A DNA stretch of 43,847 nucleotides from Mycolicibacter engbaekii (GCF_002101585.1 NZ_LQOT01000046.1:1-43847); one strand, 5' to 3'. Positions 1 through 9,051 are shown, counted from the stretch's first letter. Notes: a model not told the origin generated them from the sequence alone. Numbers and translations: made by a program.

Positions 1-188
1 GCGGTCTGCATCTGACCCATCGTGTCCATCGACGTCCGCTCCGCCAGACCACCCCAGCCGGCACCCGAGATGTTGGTCGAAGACGCCCACATCCGGCGCG
101 CCTCGTCCTCAACGGTCTGCGCGTGCACATCGAACCGGCCAGCCATCGCACGCATCGCGTCCGGGTCGGTCATAAAACGTGTAGCCAC
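1..188 (-). CDS. esxM: ESX-5 WXG100 protein, EsxM/QILSS-type (3' end outside window)
   Basis: This is the N-terminal 62 codons of a type VII secretion substrate of the WXG100 family. The translation opens [19 protein letters not shown], continues with [15 protein letters not shown] and carries the W-x-G turn in GAGWGGLAE. That is very close to the M. tuberculosis EsxM/J/K/P/W (QILSS) group exported by ESX-5, where such proteins pair with an EsxN-type partner, expected just beyond the window edge. I chose the GTG at 188 because an AAAGGAG ribosome site lies 8-9 nt upstream. It follows the PE19-like gene after about 100 bp on the same strand, as in the M. tuberculosis order PE19-esxM-esxN. The C-terminal export signal is not visible because the gene is cut by the window. 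Confidence 0.93.
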   Translation of the reverse strand, partial: MATRFMTDPDAMRAMAGRFDVHAQTVEDEARRMWASSTNISGAGWGGLAERTSMDTMGQMQT

Positions 189-287
189 TGTTTTCTCCTT
201 TACTGAAGTTTGTCGTTCTTCATTGGTTGACGGGTTATTGCGCCCGGCTAGGCGACGTCGGTAGCCGGGGAATGCGGGTAGTTCGAA

Positions 288-587
288 TTACCCCGCCGCA
301 GCCGCATTGGCTGCCTCGGTGGCGGCGTAGGAGGTTGCACTGCCGTTCAAGGTGGCGACGAACATCTCGTGAATCGCCGCGGCCTGGGCGCTGACCTGCT
401 GGTACATCGTCGCGTGGGCGGCGAACTGCGCCGCGGTCAGCGCGGAGACCTCGTCGGCGGCCGCAGGGACAACGCCGGTGGTGGGAGCCGCGGCAGCGGC
501 GTTCTGCGCGTTGAGCGCCGCGCCCAGTCCGCCCAGGTTGGCGGCTGCGGCGGACAGCGCTTCGGGCTGCGCATTCACGAACGACAT
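288..587 (-). CDS. PE19: PE family protein, PE19-like, PE domain only
   Basis: This 99-residue protein is a complete PE domain with no C-terminal extension. It begins MSFVNAQPEALSAAAANL, has the helical-hairpin turn region TTGVVPAAADEVSAL, and contains the motif YQQVSAQAAAIHEMF, which includes the YxxxD/E-type export signal region. The match to M. tuberculosis PE18/PE19 is close to the last residue. PE proteins form heterodimers with PPE proteins and are exported by ESX-5. A GGAGGAGG ribosome site 6-7 nt before the ATG at 587 fixes the start. The next gene is esxM, as in M. tuberculosis, but no PPE gene lies between this gene and eccC5, so its PPE partner must be encoded elsewhere, outside the visible part of the locus, or be absent. 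Confidence 0.92.
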   Translation of the reverse strand: MSFVNAQPEALSAAAANLGGLGAALNAQNAAAAAPTTGVVPAAADEVSALTAAQFAAHATMYQQVSAQAAAIHEMFVATLNGSATSYAATEAANAAAAG

Positions 588-892
588 TCCAGGTACCTCC
601 TCCGGATTGCCCTCAGCAATCTCTCTGGTGTCGATCGTAAGGCCTCTAACGGCCCCGGAGAACCCGTGACGCCGAGTGTTCATCTGCAGATAACAAGTGT
701 TCACCTGGAGTAACAATGCGGCCGCGGTTTGGCGGCGCTTTTGCTCTGGAAATGGCTTCAGGCAGGCGAAACACAGGGCTGGCATTTTCGGGCGGACGGC
801 CCCTGGTTAACGACACCGACATGTACGGACCCGATGCGGCGGTTTAAATCATGCCGCGGCGAATTGCCGCTCCGCACTTTGCTGTGAAAACG
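588..892 (-). promoter_or_regulatory. PE19-esxM putative promoter region
   Basis: About 305 bp without a gene separates the eccC5 terminator from PE19. On the minus strand a TACGAT hexamer at 639-634 matches the mycobacterial -10 pattern TANNNT; it would give a 5' leader of about 40 nt ending in the GGAGGAGG ribosome site. No good -35 is visible. Upstream, at 675-686 and 696-707, is a 12-bp direct repeat, AGTGTTCAYCTG on plus, with one difference between copies and a 21-bp period. That puts both copies on one face of the helix just upstream of the presumed -35. This position suits an activator, but no regulator can be named from the sequence. The leader and -10 are inferred, not demonstrated. 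Confidence 0.5.
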
Positions 893-938
893 CCAGCAAC
901 CACTGTGACGCTGTTACCGGCGTCACAGTGGTTGCTGG
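893..938 (-). terminator. Intrinsic terminator after eccC5
   Basis: Two 19-bp arms (893-911 and 920-938) are perfectly complementary around an 8-nt loop. Read on the minus strand, the stem is followed after 2 nt by four T residues (890-887). It starts 9 nt beyond the eccC5 stop codon at 947. This is a strong rho-independent terminator by any criterion, and it separates eccB5-eccC5 transcription from PE19-esxM. Confidence 0.9.
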
Positions 939-946
939 TCCAACTC

Positions 947-3900
947 CTACCCAGTGGGGGTGGTTGCGCGCTCCTGCGCCGGCGCCCGGCGCAGCTCGGT
1001 GGCTGCGACCTGGACGAACACGCCGGTGTCCTCGGCCATCAACAGACCCCGGCCACGGGGCAGCGGGCCGCCCTTCATCTTGCCGCGGATGAAGCCTTCG
1101 TCGGGGTCGGCGTCCATCACCAGCAGCGGCGCATTGGCCTGGTGCAGGGCCCGCAGCAGCGGATCGGCCCCCGCCGACGACCAACCACCGAACGTCCGGG
1201 TGGCGATCACATGCAGGCCCACGTCCGCCGATCGCGTGACCCAGGGGGCCGCCTTCTGGAACGGCGAGTCGAACCCGGGCGGGAACTGCTGGATGTCGTC
1301 GATGATCAAGAAGATCTCCGGACCGCTCCACCACGTCCGCGACAGCAGCTCCTCGGCCGACAGCCCCGGCGGGGGTTCGCGTCGGGCCAAGGTGGCGGCC
1401 AGTTCGTTGACCAGCTCGATGGTGCCGTCCAGGTTGTAGGCGAACTTCTCCACGTAGTCCGGACCGAGCGTGGTCAGCAACTGCCGGCGCGGGTCGATCA
1501 GCCACACCTGCGCGGACGGCCGGCCGTCCGGGCTGGGTTCCGGGGCGCTGCTGGCGCCCGGCGCGTAGAGCCGTTCGATCTCGCTCATGATGGTGGCCAG
1601 GGTGGTGGTACGCCCACATTCGCGGCGTCCGGTCACCATCAGGTGGCCGTTCTCGGCGAAGTTGAGGTAGACCGGCTGCAGGTCCAGCTCGGAGATCGCC
1701 CAGGCGATACCGCCGGCACCCACGCCTTCGCGGCGGTCGTTGGCCGCCACCGCGCGCACCTCCTCCAGTCCGAACCGCGCCGGCAGGCGCCGCACCGGGC
1801 GCACCCGGCCCACCGCCACCTGGCTGACGGCCGCGGCGACGCTGTCGGACTCGAACACCCGGGCGTCGGTGTCGGCCATCGCGGGCCGCGCGATCAGGGT
1901 GTGCAGACCGGACTGGGGATCGCTGTCGAGGCGCACGTAGTTGACCGCGACCATGCCCCGTCCCGGTTTGACCGGGACATCCTTGGCGAACCGCGAGCGA
2001 ACCAGCTTGGCGTCCTCGACCGCGGCCAGCCGCAGCTCCACCCGGGAGCCGAAGCCGCTGCGCACCGGCGGCCGCAGTTCCGATTCGCGGTCGGCGGTCA
2101 CGATGACGTGCACACCGAACGAGGGGCCCTGGTTGATGATCTGGTTGACCTGCTCGACGAGCACCTCGTTGTCTTCCGAGAGCGCCCGGTAGTTGTCGAG
2201 CACCAGGTAGACGTCGCCGAAACCGTCGTTGGGGATGCGGCCCGGCGCGCCCTCGAACTTCCGCCGGCGGAAGACGTCCATCGACGCGACGTCGCATTCC
2301 AGGAAGCTGCGCTTGCGGGTCCGCACCAGGGCGAGCAGTTCGGCCACGGTGCGGCGCACGCCGTCGGGGTCGGTCGGCCCGCAGACGCTGCCCACGTGCG
2401 GCAGGCCCGCGACCGTGGTCAGCGAGGTACCGCTGTAGGCCAGGCAGTAGAACTGGACCTGTTCGGGCGTGTGGGTCAGGGCCGCCGAGCAGATCAGTGT
2501 CTGCAGGGCCGTCGTCTTACCCGCGCCGCCGGCGCCCAGGATCAACACGTTGGCCCCGGGACCGGCGGTGTCCACGGTCAGCGGTGGCTGGTCGTGCTTG
2601 AAGGGCCGGTCGATCACGCCGATCGGGAACACCAGGTCGCGCCGGGTGCCGTAGTCCTGCTGCCACGGGTGGCCCAGGTAGCGATTCACCAGCTCCTCGA
2701 TGGACACCGGGATGTCCAGCGGTGGCTGCCACAACCGGTAGGGCTCGAAGTCGATCTGGCGCAACTGGTCGATGATGACCGTGCCGACCTTGGGGGTCCG
2801 GATGAAGTCCTCCTCCTCGGCGGGCTCACCGGAAACCGCCGCGGGCTTGGAGTCGATCGCGGCGAGCTCGTCGGCGGCCTCGATCTCGGGGGTGCTGACG
2901 CTCACCTCGAGCGGAGTGAACGCGGTGGTGAACAGCTGCGGCCGGATGTAGTCGACCGCGTGCGTCAACGGCATCTGCTCGTCGTCGAGCAGCCCGCCGC
3001 GGTGGTAGTCGCGCCACAGGAACTCGGCCTGGAACCGGATGACCTCTTCCCCGCTCTTGCGGAAGTAGCCCAGGCCCGCCTTGGCCGGCAGGTTGACCGC
3101 GTTGGGCACACCGGCTGCCTGGGCGGCGCCGGCGGTCTGCGCCTTGAGCACCAGCCGGTAGCCCATGTTCTCCATCAGCTTCTCGGCGCGGCTCTCGATG
3201 GTCTGCGAAGCCATCATCAGGTGCACCCAGTAGGCCCGGCCCTGGCGGCCGATGGAGTCCAGCACCTCGACCGCGGTGGGCATGATGCGGAACCACTCGT
3301 AGAACTCGTCGATGACGACCACCAGCATCGGCAGCGGCGGCAGGCTGTCGTCGCCGCGCGCGCGCATCCGCGACCGGATCTCGTTGTATTCCTTGGCACC
3401 GTCGACACCGGCGTTGTCGCACATGGACTTTCGCCGGGCGATCTCACCCCACATGGCCTCCAGGAACCGCTCCATGAGGGCCTGGTCGTCTTCCAGGTCG
3501 GTGATGATCCGCGATACGTGCGGCACCCCGGCGAACGGCTTGACGGCCGATCCACCCTTGAGGTCGGCCAGCACGAACTGCAGGTCTTCGGGCGAGTGGG
3601 CCAGCAGCAGCGACTCGATCACGGTGCGCACCAGGGTCGACTTACCGGAACCGGTGGTGCCGGACATGACGCCGTGCGGGCCGTCGCCGCCCTCGTCGAG
3701 GGACTTCATGTCCAGGAACAGCAGTTCGCCGTTGTCGGAGCGGTTGCCGAACGGAATCCGCAGCCGGCCCCGGGTGCCCCCGGCGCGCCGGCTCTCCCAC
3801 AGTTCGCCGAAGTCGATACGCCCGGCGTCCTCGATCCCGTAGTAGGACAAGATGTCGCGCGCACCGATGTGGTGCGTCACCTTCTGGCCGATCTCCTCGT

Positions 3901-5161
3901 AGGCCGCCGCGAGCCGCCAGTGCGACATGCGCTGGGAGAACAGTTCGGCGTCGGTCTGGCTGACCTGGTCGGCCAGGGCGAAGAACCACTCGTTGTCGTC
4001 GATCACCATCCAGGTGTCGCGGTCACGGGGCAGGGCGTTGATGATGCCCTTGTCATCGATACGCAGCACCCGCTGCGAGACACCCCGCCATTCCGGCGCC
4101 CCGGTCAGGTCGAAGAACGTCACCCCGTCGATGCCCTCGGTGGTGTTGACGTACTCCCACTGCGGGTCCAGGCCGTCGACGATGATCAGGTGGTGCGGAG
4201 TCGGCGTCTCGGCCGACGAACTGGCGTGGCGCGGCATGAAAGATCCACGTCCGGAGAACAATTCGGCGTGCTCGGTGGCGAAGTCCTGCACCGAGCCGTA
4301 GACCATGCGCGCGTTGCCTGCGGCGTCCTGGCGGCGCGGGTCGCCGAAGTGCGGCATCCACTTCACCCAGTCCCACTGCGGCACATCGGAAGTCACGACG
4401 ATCATGCGCAGGTGGTCGGGGCCGTGCGAGAAGGCCAGCTGGCAGATGATCGCCCGCATCAGCCCGAGCACCTTCTCCCGGTCGCCGACCAGCGAGTACC
4501 ACGGTTCGACCAGCAGCGAGATCATCTTCGGCAGGTTGTAGACCACGCTCTGGTAGCGCCCGAACTCCTGCAGCGCCTTGCCGGTAACCGGTTCGAGTTC
4601 GATGTCGGTCGGCATGTTCTGGGGCTCACCCCAGGTGACCTCGGGCCGCGTCATGCCGACCCCGACCCGGGCCAACCCGAAGTTGAGGTCCTTGCCGTTG
4701 GGCTGACGCTCCCACATGCGCGACGAACCCACCGAGGCGGTCAGTGTGGCCGGCGCCGGGTGGTACCAGCGGTAGTTGGCGTCCATGCTGTCCGCGGAAT
4801 CCGCCGCCGACTCCCGCAGGCGGTCCAGCATCAGCATGAACTGGGCGCGCATCGCGTCCAACTTCGGCCGGCTCAGCTGCTGGGCACCGCCGCCGAAACG
4901 GCCGCCGAACATCATCATCGCGACGCCGCCGATCATGAAGATCGGGAAGATTGAGCCGGCGCCCAGGAACATCCGGGAGCCGCTGGCCACGGTCATGGCC
5001 ACCATGCCCACCAGCAGGCCGACCACGAGCACCCCGACCACCACCAGCCACCACGGCTTGCCTTCCGGGGGCGGGACGCTCAGCGGCGTCGGCAATACGA
5101 TGTTCTCCGGCTTGACCACCGGCGCGCGTTCCGGCGTCGGCCGGGCGTATCCACGTTTCAT
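947..5161 (-). CDS. eccC5: ESX-5 FtsK/SpoIIIE-type ATPase EccC5
   Basis: This is the motor ATPase of the ESX-5 membrane complex; it recruits WXG100 and PE/PPE substrates and powers export. Its 1404 residues match the usual single-chain EccC5 (about 1391 in M. tuberculosis). Two membrane segments lie at about residues 38-60 and 70-87. Three ATPase modules follow: a canonical Walker A GTTGSGKST near residue 503 with Walker B LVVVIDEF, a second, GAGGAGKTT, near 879, and a third, GRRECGRTT, near 1181, where Arg replaces the Walker Lys, as is usual for the degenerate third module. The ATG at 5161 overlaps the eccB5 stop by 4 bp, so the two are translationally coupled. Transcription ends at the hairpin at 893-938. 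Confidence 0.97.
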   Translation of the reverse strand: MKRGYARPTPERAPVVKPENIVLPTPLSVPPPEGKPWWLVVVGVLVVGLLVGMVAMTVASGSRMFLGAGSIFPIFMIGGVAMMMFGGRFGGGAQQLSRPKLDAMRAQFMLMLDRLRESAADSADSMDANYRWYHPAPATLTASVGSSRMWERQPNGKDLNFGLARVGVGMTRPEVTWGEPQNMPTDIELEPVTGKALQEFGRYQSVVYNLPKMISLLVEPWYSLVGDREKVLGLMRAIICQLAFSHGPDHLRMIVVTSDVPQWDWVKWMPHFGDPRRQDAAGNARMVYGSVQDFATEHAELFSGRGSFMPRHASSSAETPTPHHLIIVDGLDPQWEYVNTTEGIDGVTFFDLTGAPEWRGVSQRVLRIDDKGIINALPRDRDTWMVIDDNEWFFALADQVSQTDAELFSQRMSHWRLAAAYEEIGQKVTHHIGARDILSYYGIEDAGRIDFGELWESRRAGGTRGRLRIPFGNRSDNGELLFLDMKSLDEGGDGPHGVMSGTTGSGKSTLVRTVIESLLLAHSPEDLQFVLADLKGGSAVKPFAGVPHVSRIITDLEDDQALMERFLEAMWGEIARRKSMCDNAGVDGAKEYNEIRSRMRARGDDSLPPLPMLVVVIDEFYEWFRIMPTAVEVLDSIGRQGRAYWVHLMMASQTIESRAEKLMENMGYRLVLKAQTAGAAQAAGVPNAVNLPAKAGLGYFRKSGEEVIRFQAEFLWRDYHRGGLLDDEQMPLTHAVDYIRPQLFTTAFTPLEVSVSTPEIEAADELAAIDSKPAAVSGEPAEEEDFIRTPKVGTVIIDQLRQIDFEPYRLWQPPLDIPVSIEELVNRYLGHPWQQDYGTRRDLVFPIGVIDRPFKHDQPPLTVDTAGPGANVLILGAGGAGKTTALQTLICSAALTHTPEQVQFYCLAYSGTSLTTVAGLPHVGSVCGPTDPDGVRRTVAELLALVRTRKRSFLECDVASMDVFRRRKFEGAPGRIPNDGFGDVYLVLDNYRALSEDNEVLVEQVNQIINQGPSFGVHVIVTADRESELRPPVRSGFGSRVELRLAAVEDAKLVRSRFAKDVPVKPGRGMVAVNYVRLDSDPQSGLHTLIARPAMADTDARVFESDSVAAAVSQVAVGRVRPVRRLPARFGLEEVRAVAANDRREGVGAGGIAWAISELDLQPVYLNFAENGHLMVTGRRECGRTTTLATIMSEIERLYAPGASSAPEPSPDGRPSAQVWLIDPRRQLLTTLGPDYVEKFAYNLDGTIELVNELAATLARREPPPGLSAEELLSRTWWSGPEIFLIIDDIQQFPPGFDSPFQKAAPWVTRSADVGLHVIATRTFGGWSSAGADPLLRALHQANAPLLVMDADPDEGFIRGKMKGGPLPRGRGLLMAEDTGVFVQVAATELRRAPAQERATTPTG

Positions 5162-6669
5162 CTGGGCACCGCCAATTCTGCTGGGCTCATATCGGTTGGC
5201 AGGGTGTCGTGACGCACCAGCGCATCCTGCCGGGAAAGGGTCGGGCCGTGCGCCAGCAGGCGCAACGCCACCGATGGGGCCGGTGACGGTTCGCCGACCA
5301 GGCCCAGCGCCTTGCGCTCGTCGTCACCGGGAATCCCGAAGCGCACGCCGGATGCCGACAGCCACCACAACGATTCCCGGGTCGAGGCGTCCGGGTCGTT
5401 GCCGGTCACCGCGACGAAGTTGGCGTAGCCGGGGCCGAAGTAGACGCGGTCGGCCTCCGGCACGGCGGGATCGTTGGTCTTCACCAGGGAGACCACCCGG
5501 CTCATCTCCTTCTGGGGCACCGGAATCGTCGGTCCCGAGATCACCTGCACGCGGGCCCGGCTGTCACCGGTGGACCGCTCCCACCACCAGCAGGTGGAGG
5601 GGTTCTCCTTGATGTCGACCACCTGAAGCGGTCCTTCGGGGTAGGCCGAGAGGTCCAAACCGGTGACCACCGGCATCTTGGCCAGGTCCTGCGGTGTCAC
5701 CACCGCCGGCGCACCGCCCCCGGTGGCTCCGGCGTTCTGCAGAATACGGGCCACCACCGGCGACACGGTCTGGATGCCGTTCATGAGCACGACCGAATAC
5801 TGTTGCGGCCCAGCCAGCTGCGGGGTGGTGAAGACGGTGCCCACGGGGCCGGGGGCATCCGGGAAAGCCGGCGGTTTGCCGGCGTCGGGCACGAACGGCA
5901 CGGCCAGTTCCGGGCCCACCGGCAGTGCGTCGAACAGTGCCTGGCTCATGGGGCGGGCGTGGTCCACCTGCTCGGGTGTCAGCCCCAGGGGCAGCAGCAC
6001 CGCCCGGTCAGCGGCGTCGATCAGCGAGCGGCGGCCCTGGCGAACCACCCAGGACTCGTTGCCGTAGCGCAGCACCACCGCGTCCGGACCGTCGATCACC
6101 CGGCGACGCGAATTGAGTTCGGGGGCGCCGTCGATCACGGTCACCGTCACCGGCGACGGTGCGCCGACGCCTTGGACGTTGGCCACGGTGTCGCAGATCA
6201 ACCAGGACGACGTCAGGGGCGAGGTCGGCCGGATGTCCGACGGCGCACCCGGAATTCCGACCAGCGGACCGTGCGGCTGCTCGGCGATCTGACTCGATCG
6301 CACCTTGTGCGGGTTGTCCGCCCGCCCGGCGATCAGGCGGGCCGAGGCCAAATTCAATGCCGGATATATGGTGCCGCCCACCCGCACGTACAAAGCGCCG
6401 GAATCGCGGTCGGCGATGATGGGCGACTCGTTCATCTGACCCGAGGGGCTCAGGAACGACCAGAGCAGCGCGCCCAGGCAGACCACCGCGGCCGCCGAGA
6501 CCGAGGCCACCACCGCCAGCGACTGCCGCCGGCCCGGCTCGACCTCCATCCGGACCTGCCAGCGGGTCAACGCCATCGCGGTGCGCCGCGCCAGGAATTG
6601 GTACCCAGTCATCTGGGTACGCGTCGACAACCCCAGGCCGTAGCCGGATCCCCGCTGTTCGTCAGTCAC
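5158..6669 (-). CDS. eccB5: ESX-5 membrane complex subunit EccB5
   Basis: EccB5 forms the periplasmic part of the ESX-5 translocon and anchors it by one transmembrane helix. The 503-residue product starts with the family signature GYGLGLSTRTQMTGYQFLARR, shortened here to its key elements (GLSTRTQ and GYQFLARR). It has one membrane segment at about residues 50-72 and a long periplasmic region with NESPIIADRDSGALYVR and the CWWWERS segment. These agree closely with M. tuberculosis EccB5. The start is GTG at 6669, preceded by a GGGAG ribosome site. It is the first gene of a two-gene unit with eccC5. The upstream 469 bp hold several palindromes but no gene. Confidence 0.96.
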   Translation of the reverse strand: MTDEQRGSGYGLGLSTRTQMTGYQFLARRTAMALTRWQVRMEVEPGRRQSLAVVASVSAAAVVCLGALLWSFLSPSGQMNESPIIADRDSGALYVRVGGTIYPALNLASARLIAGRADNPHKVRSSQIAEQPHGPLVGIPGAPSDIRPTSPLTSSWLICDTVANVQGVGAPSPVTVTVIDGAPELNSRRRVIDGPDAVVLRYGNESWVVRQGRRSLIDAADRAVLLPLGLTPEQVDHARPMSQALFDALPVGPELAVPFVPDAGKPPAFPDAPGPVGTVFTTPQLAGPQQYSVVLMNGIQTVSPVVARILQNAGATGGGAPAVVTPQDLAKMPVVTGLDLSAYPEGPLQVVDIKENPSTCWWWERSTGDSRARVQVISGPTIPVPQKEMSRVVSLVKTNDPAVPEADRVYFGPGYANFVAVTGNDPDASTRESLWWLSASGVRFGIPGDDERKALGLVGEPSPAPSVALRLLAHGPTLSRQDALVRHDTLPTDMSPAELAVPR

Positions 6670-7138
6670 GGTGGGCTCCCATCCACACCTGCCGCGCTGA
6701 CGGATAACGGCGCACCGCCGGTCCCCTGTTTGTCGTCGTCATGTACCCCTGCCTGGTCACAAGTTTCTACACTGCGCATGCTAGCTGTGTCGCGCTACGA
6801 CTGCCCGCCGTGCAGATTGCAATCTGACGGCGACGGCGAAACTCGGTTCGCCCGTTCTTGGCGGAATTATGACTGCGCTAGATGAACGATCTGTTAAACG
6901 CGAGATTCGCATGAGTTGATCGGCGTGTTACGCGGCGGAAAGCGATGGTGCCGGCCGGCGAATTCCGACTGCCTTCGCCCCGGCACCAGCGGCGCACCCG
7001 CGCCGCGGCCGGCAAGCGTGCACCTGTGGCGACTGGGCCAAAAATCCGCACCTGCGGAACTGGGATTTCCTGCCAGACCCCTGCGGATCTCGTGTCAAAG
7101 TATCGTGATACGAGGTTTCTCGCGCTACCGTCGGCAGG
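6670..7138. promoter_or_regulatory. Divergent intergenic region, eccB5 versus molybdo-cytochrome gene
   Basis: I see no gene in these 469 bp. A perfect 14-bp palindrome, CAGATTGCAATCTG, lies at 6813-6826, about 145 bp upstream of eccB5. Nearer the rightward gene, at 7089-7114, is an imperfect inverted repeat with arms CTCGTGTC and GATACGAG (7 of 8 pairs) around a nested GTATC/GATAC pair. A TACCGT -10 element at 7126-7131 stands 7 nt before the GTG at 7139. The right-hand repeat would overlap the -35 region of that promoter, so it is a plausible repressor operator. Confidence 0.5.
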
Positions 7139-8917
7139 GTGACTACGACAGACGGCCGCCCCGGCGACGCCGGACCGCAGGCCGACCAGGGCTATCGGGC
7201 GGAGATACACGAGAACCACAACGAGACCGTCGACATCGAGACTTACGGTGGCGGCTTCGACCTCAGCCGGCGTGCGGTCGCCCCGCATCTGCGTATCGGC
7301 CGGGACCGCTGGTTCAACCTGCTCTGGCTGATCCCGATCGGATTCGCCGGGCTGGTGGCAACCATCGCGATCGGCAAAGGCATTCGCAACATCCCTGCCG
7401 TTGAGGAATTCATCACACGCTACCCGGGCAGCGCCGCCTCGTCGGAATTCCCCGGTGGAATCCCGGCCTGGGCGGGCTGGACGCACTTTTTCAACCTGTT
7501 CATGATGATCTTCATCATCCGCGCCGGTATCCAGATTCTCTGCGACCACCCGCGGCTGTACTTCAGCCGCAACTCCACCCCCGGCAAAGACGAATGGCTA
7601 CGGGTCGGCCCACCGGTCCCCGACGATCCGTACTGGACGGCCAACGCCGACACCGTCGCGCTGCCCGCCCAGTTCGGCCTGCCGGGCTTCCGGCACTCGA
7701 TCGGACTGGCCCGCTGGTGGCACATGGGGGTCGGCACGTTGTGGCTGCTCAACGGGGCGGTTTTCTACGTCCTGCTGTTCACCACCGGCCAGTGGCACCG
7801 CATCGTGCCCACCAGCTTGGACGTGGTGCCCAACGCCGCCTCGGTCGCGATCCAATACGCCTCGCTGGATTGGCCGACCGACCACACCTGGTCGAACTAC
7901 AACTCGCTGCAGATGCTGTCCTATTTCGTCACGGTGTTCATCGCCGCTCCGGCGGCGCTGATCACCGCCCTGGGCATGTCCCCCGCGCTGTCTCAGCGGC
8001 TGGGGCTGGTCAGCAAGCGGATGCACCTGAACCTGCAGATCGCGCGCTCGTTGCACTTCGGGGTGCTGGTCTACTTCCTGGTGTTCATCCTCGTGCACGT
8101 CACGATGGTGTTCGCCACCGAAGCCCTGGTGAACCTCAACCACATGTTCGCCGCCCGCGACGACCACAGCTGGGTCGGTTTCGGCGTCTTCTCGGCGGCG
8201 TTCGTGGTCTGCGCCATCGCCTGGATCGCGGCCACCCCGCTCACCCTGCGCTACCCGCGGGTGGTGCAGAAGATCGGCTACGCCCTGATCGGGCCGTTCC
8301 AGCGGGCGCTGGAGAGGCTCGACCCCAAGCCCGGCACCTTTACCGAGGCGGACATCTCGCCGTTCCACTGGCGCAACGGCCGGTTGCCCGACACCGTCGA
8401 GTACAAGGAGTTGGAGGCCGGAGACTTCCGGGATTGGCGCCTGAAGGTCTACGGCCTGGTCGAGAACCCGATGGAATTCTCGCTGGAGGACCTCAAGGCC
8501 CTGCCGTACCACGACCAGATCACCCAGCACATGTGCGTGCAGGCCTGGTCGGGCGTGGCCAAGTGGGGTGGCGTGCAGATGTCGACCATCATGAACATCG
8601 TCAAACCGCTGCCCGAGGCCAAGTGGGCGATCTTCTACTCGATGGGCCTGGGCGCCACCGGCGGGATCTTCTACAACGCGCACCCGGTCGACCAGATGTG
8701 GCACCACATGTCGATGCTGGCCTACAACATGAACGACCAGCCGCTGCCCTACATGCATGGCCGGCCCCTGCGGCTGCGCAATGAGCTGCAGCACGGCTAC
8801 AAGTTGGTCAAGTGGATCAAGGGCATCGAGTTCGTGGCGAGCTACAAAGAGATCGGCAGCGGCCACGGCGGCTACAGCGAAGACCACAAGTTCTTCGGCC
8901 GCCACCAGACGATCTGA
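7139..8917 (+). CDS. Membrane b-type cytochrome fused to sulfite-oxidase-fold molybdopterin domain
   Basis: The 592-residue protein joins two modules. Residues about 58-370 hold six membrane helices with intramembrane His residues (for example in WTHFFNL, WWHMGVG, SLHFGVL and LVHVTM) like a cytochrome b561 or YedZ-type haem subunit. Residues about 390-592 are a sulfite-oxidase-fold molybdenum cofactor domain; the Cys near residue 465 in QHMCVQAWSG is the expected Mo ligand. In most bacteria the equivalent parts are separate proteins, MsrP (YedY) and MsrQ (YedZ). No Tat signal is seen, and six helices would place both ends on the same face, so the orientation of the Mo domain is unclear. The GTG start 7 nt after TACCGT suggests a leaderless transcript. 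The substrate is unknown; reduction of an oxidised sulfur or similar compound is inference. Confidence 0.85.
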   Translation: MTTTDGRPGDAGPQADQGYRAEIHENHNETVDIETYGGGFDLSRRAVAPHLRIGRDRWFNLLWLIPIGFAGLVATIAIGKGIRNIPAVEEFITRYPGSAASSEFPGGIPAWAGWTHFFNLFMMIFIIRAGIQILCDHPRLYFSRNSTPGKDEWLRVGPPVPDDPYWTANADTVALPAQFGLPGFRHSIGLARWWHMGVGTLWLLNGAVFYVLLFTTGQWHRIVPTSLDVVPNAASVAIQYASLDWPTDHTWSNYNSLQMLSYFVTVFIAAPAALITALGMSPALSQRLGLVSKRMHLNLQIARSLHFGVLVYFLVFILVHVTMVFATEALVNLNHMFAARDDHSWVGFGVFSAAFVVCAIAWIAATPLTLRYPRVVQKIGYALIGPFQRALERLDPKPGTFTEADISPFHWRNGRLPDTVEYKELEAGDFRDWRLKVYGLVENPMEFSLEDLKALPYHDQITQHMCVQAWSGVAKWGGVQMSTIMNIVKPLPEAKWAIFYSMGLGATGGIFYNAHPVDQMWHHMSMLAYNMNDQPLPYMHGRPLRLRNELQHGYKLVKWIKGIEFVASYKEIGSGHGGYSEDHKFFGRHQTI

Positions 8918-8940
8918 GCTCGCAGGCTGCCAGGCAGCGG

Positions 8941-8975
8941 CGGCCAGGGCGTACCGCATCTGCGGCTCCTGGCCG
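8941..8975 (+). terminator. Nested hairpin after molybdo-cytochrome gene
   Basis: An 8-bp perfect stem (CGGCCAGG with CCTGGCCG) encloses a second 5-bp stem (CCGCA with TGCGG). It sits 24 nt after the stop codon, between two convergent genes. There is no T-run, which is common for mycobacterial terminators. Confidence 0.5.
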
Positions 8976-9051
8976 GGCCGAGGCGGGCTGATCCGATGCG
9001 CCCGGCGCCACCGGCGACGGTCCTACCCGCGGGTACCGCAGCGCGCAGGAC

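Noticed and set aside
851..4954. A 1367-codon open frame antisense to eccC5
   Set aside because: It is the mirror of a GC-rich real gene; its translation is low-complexity Arg/Gly/His/Val with no family, while the opposite strand gives a full EccC5.
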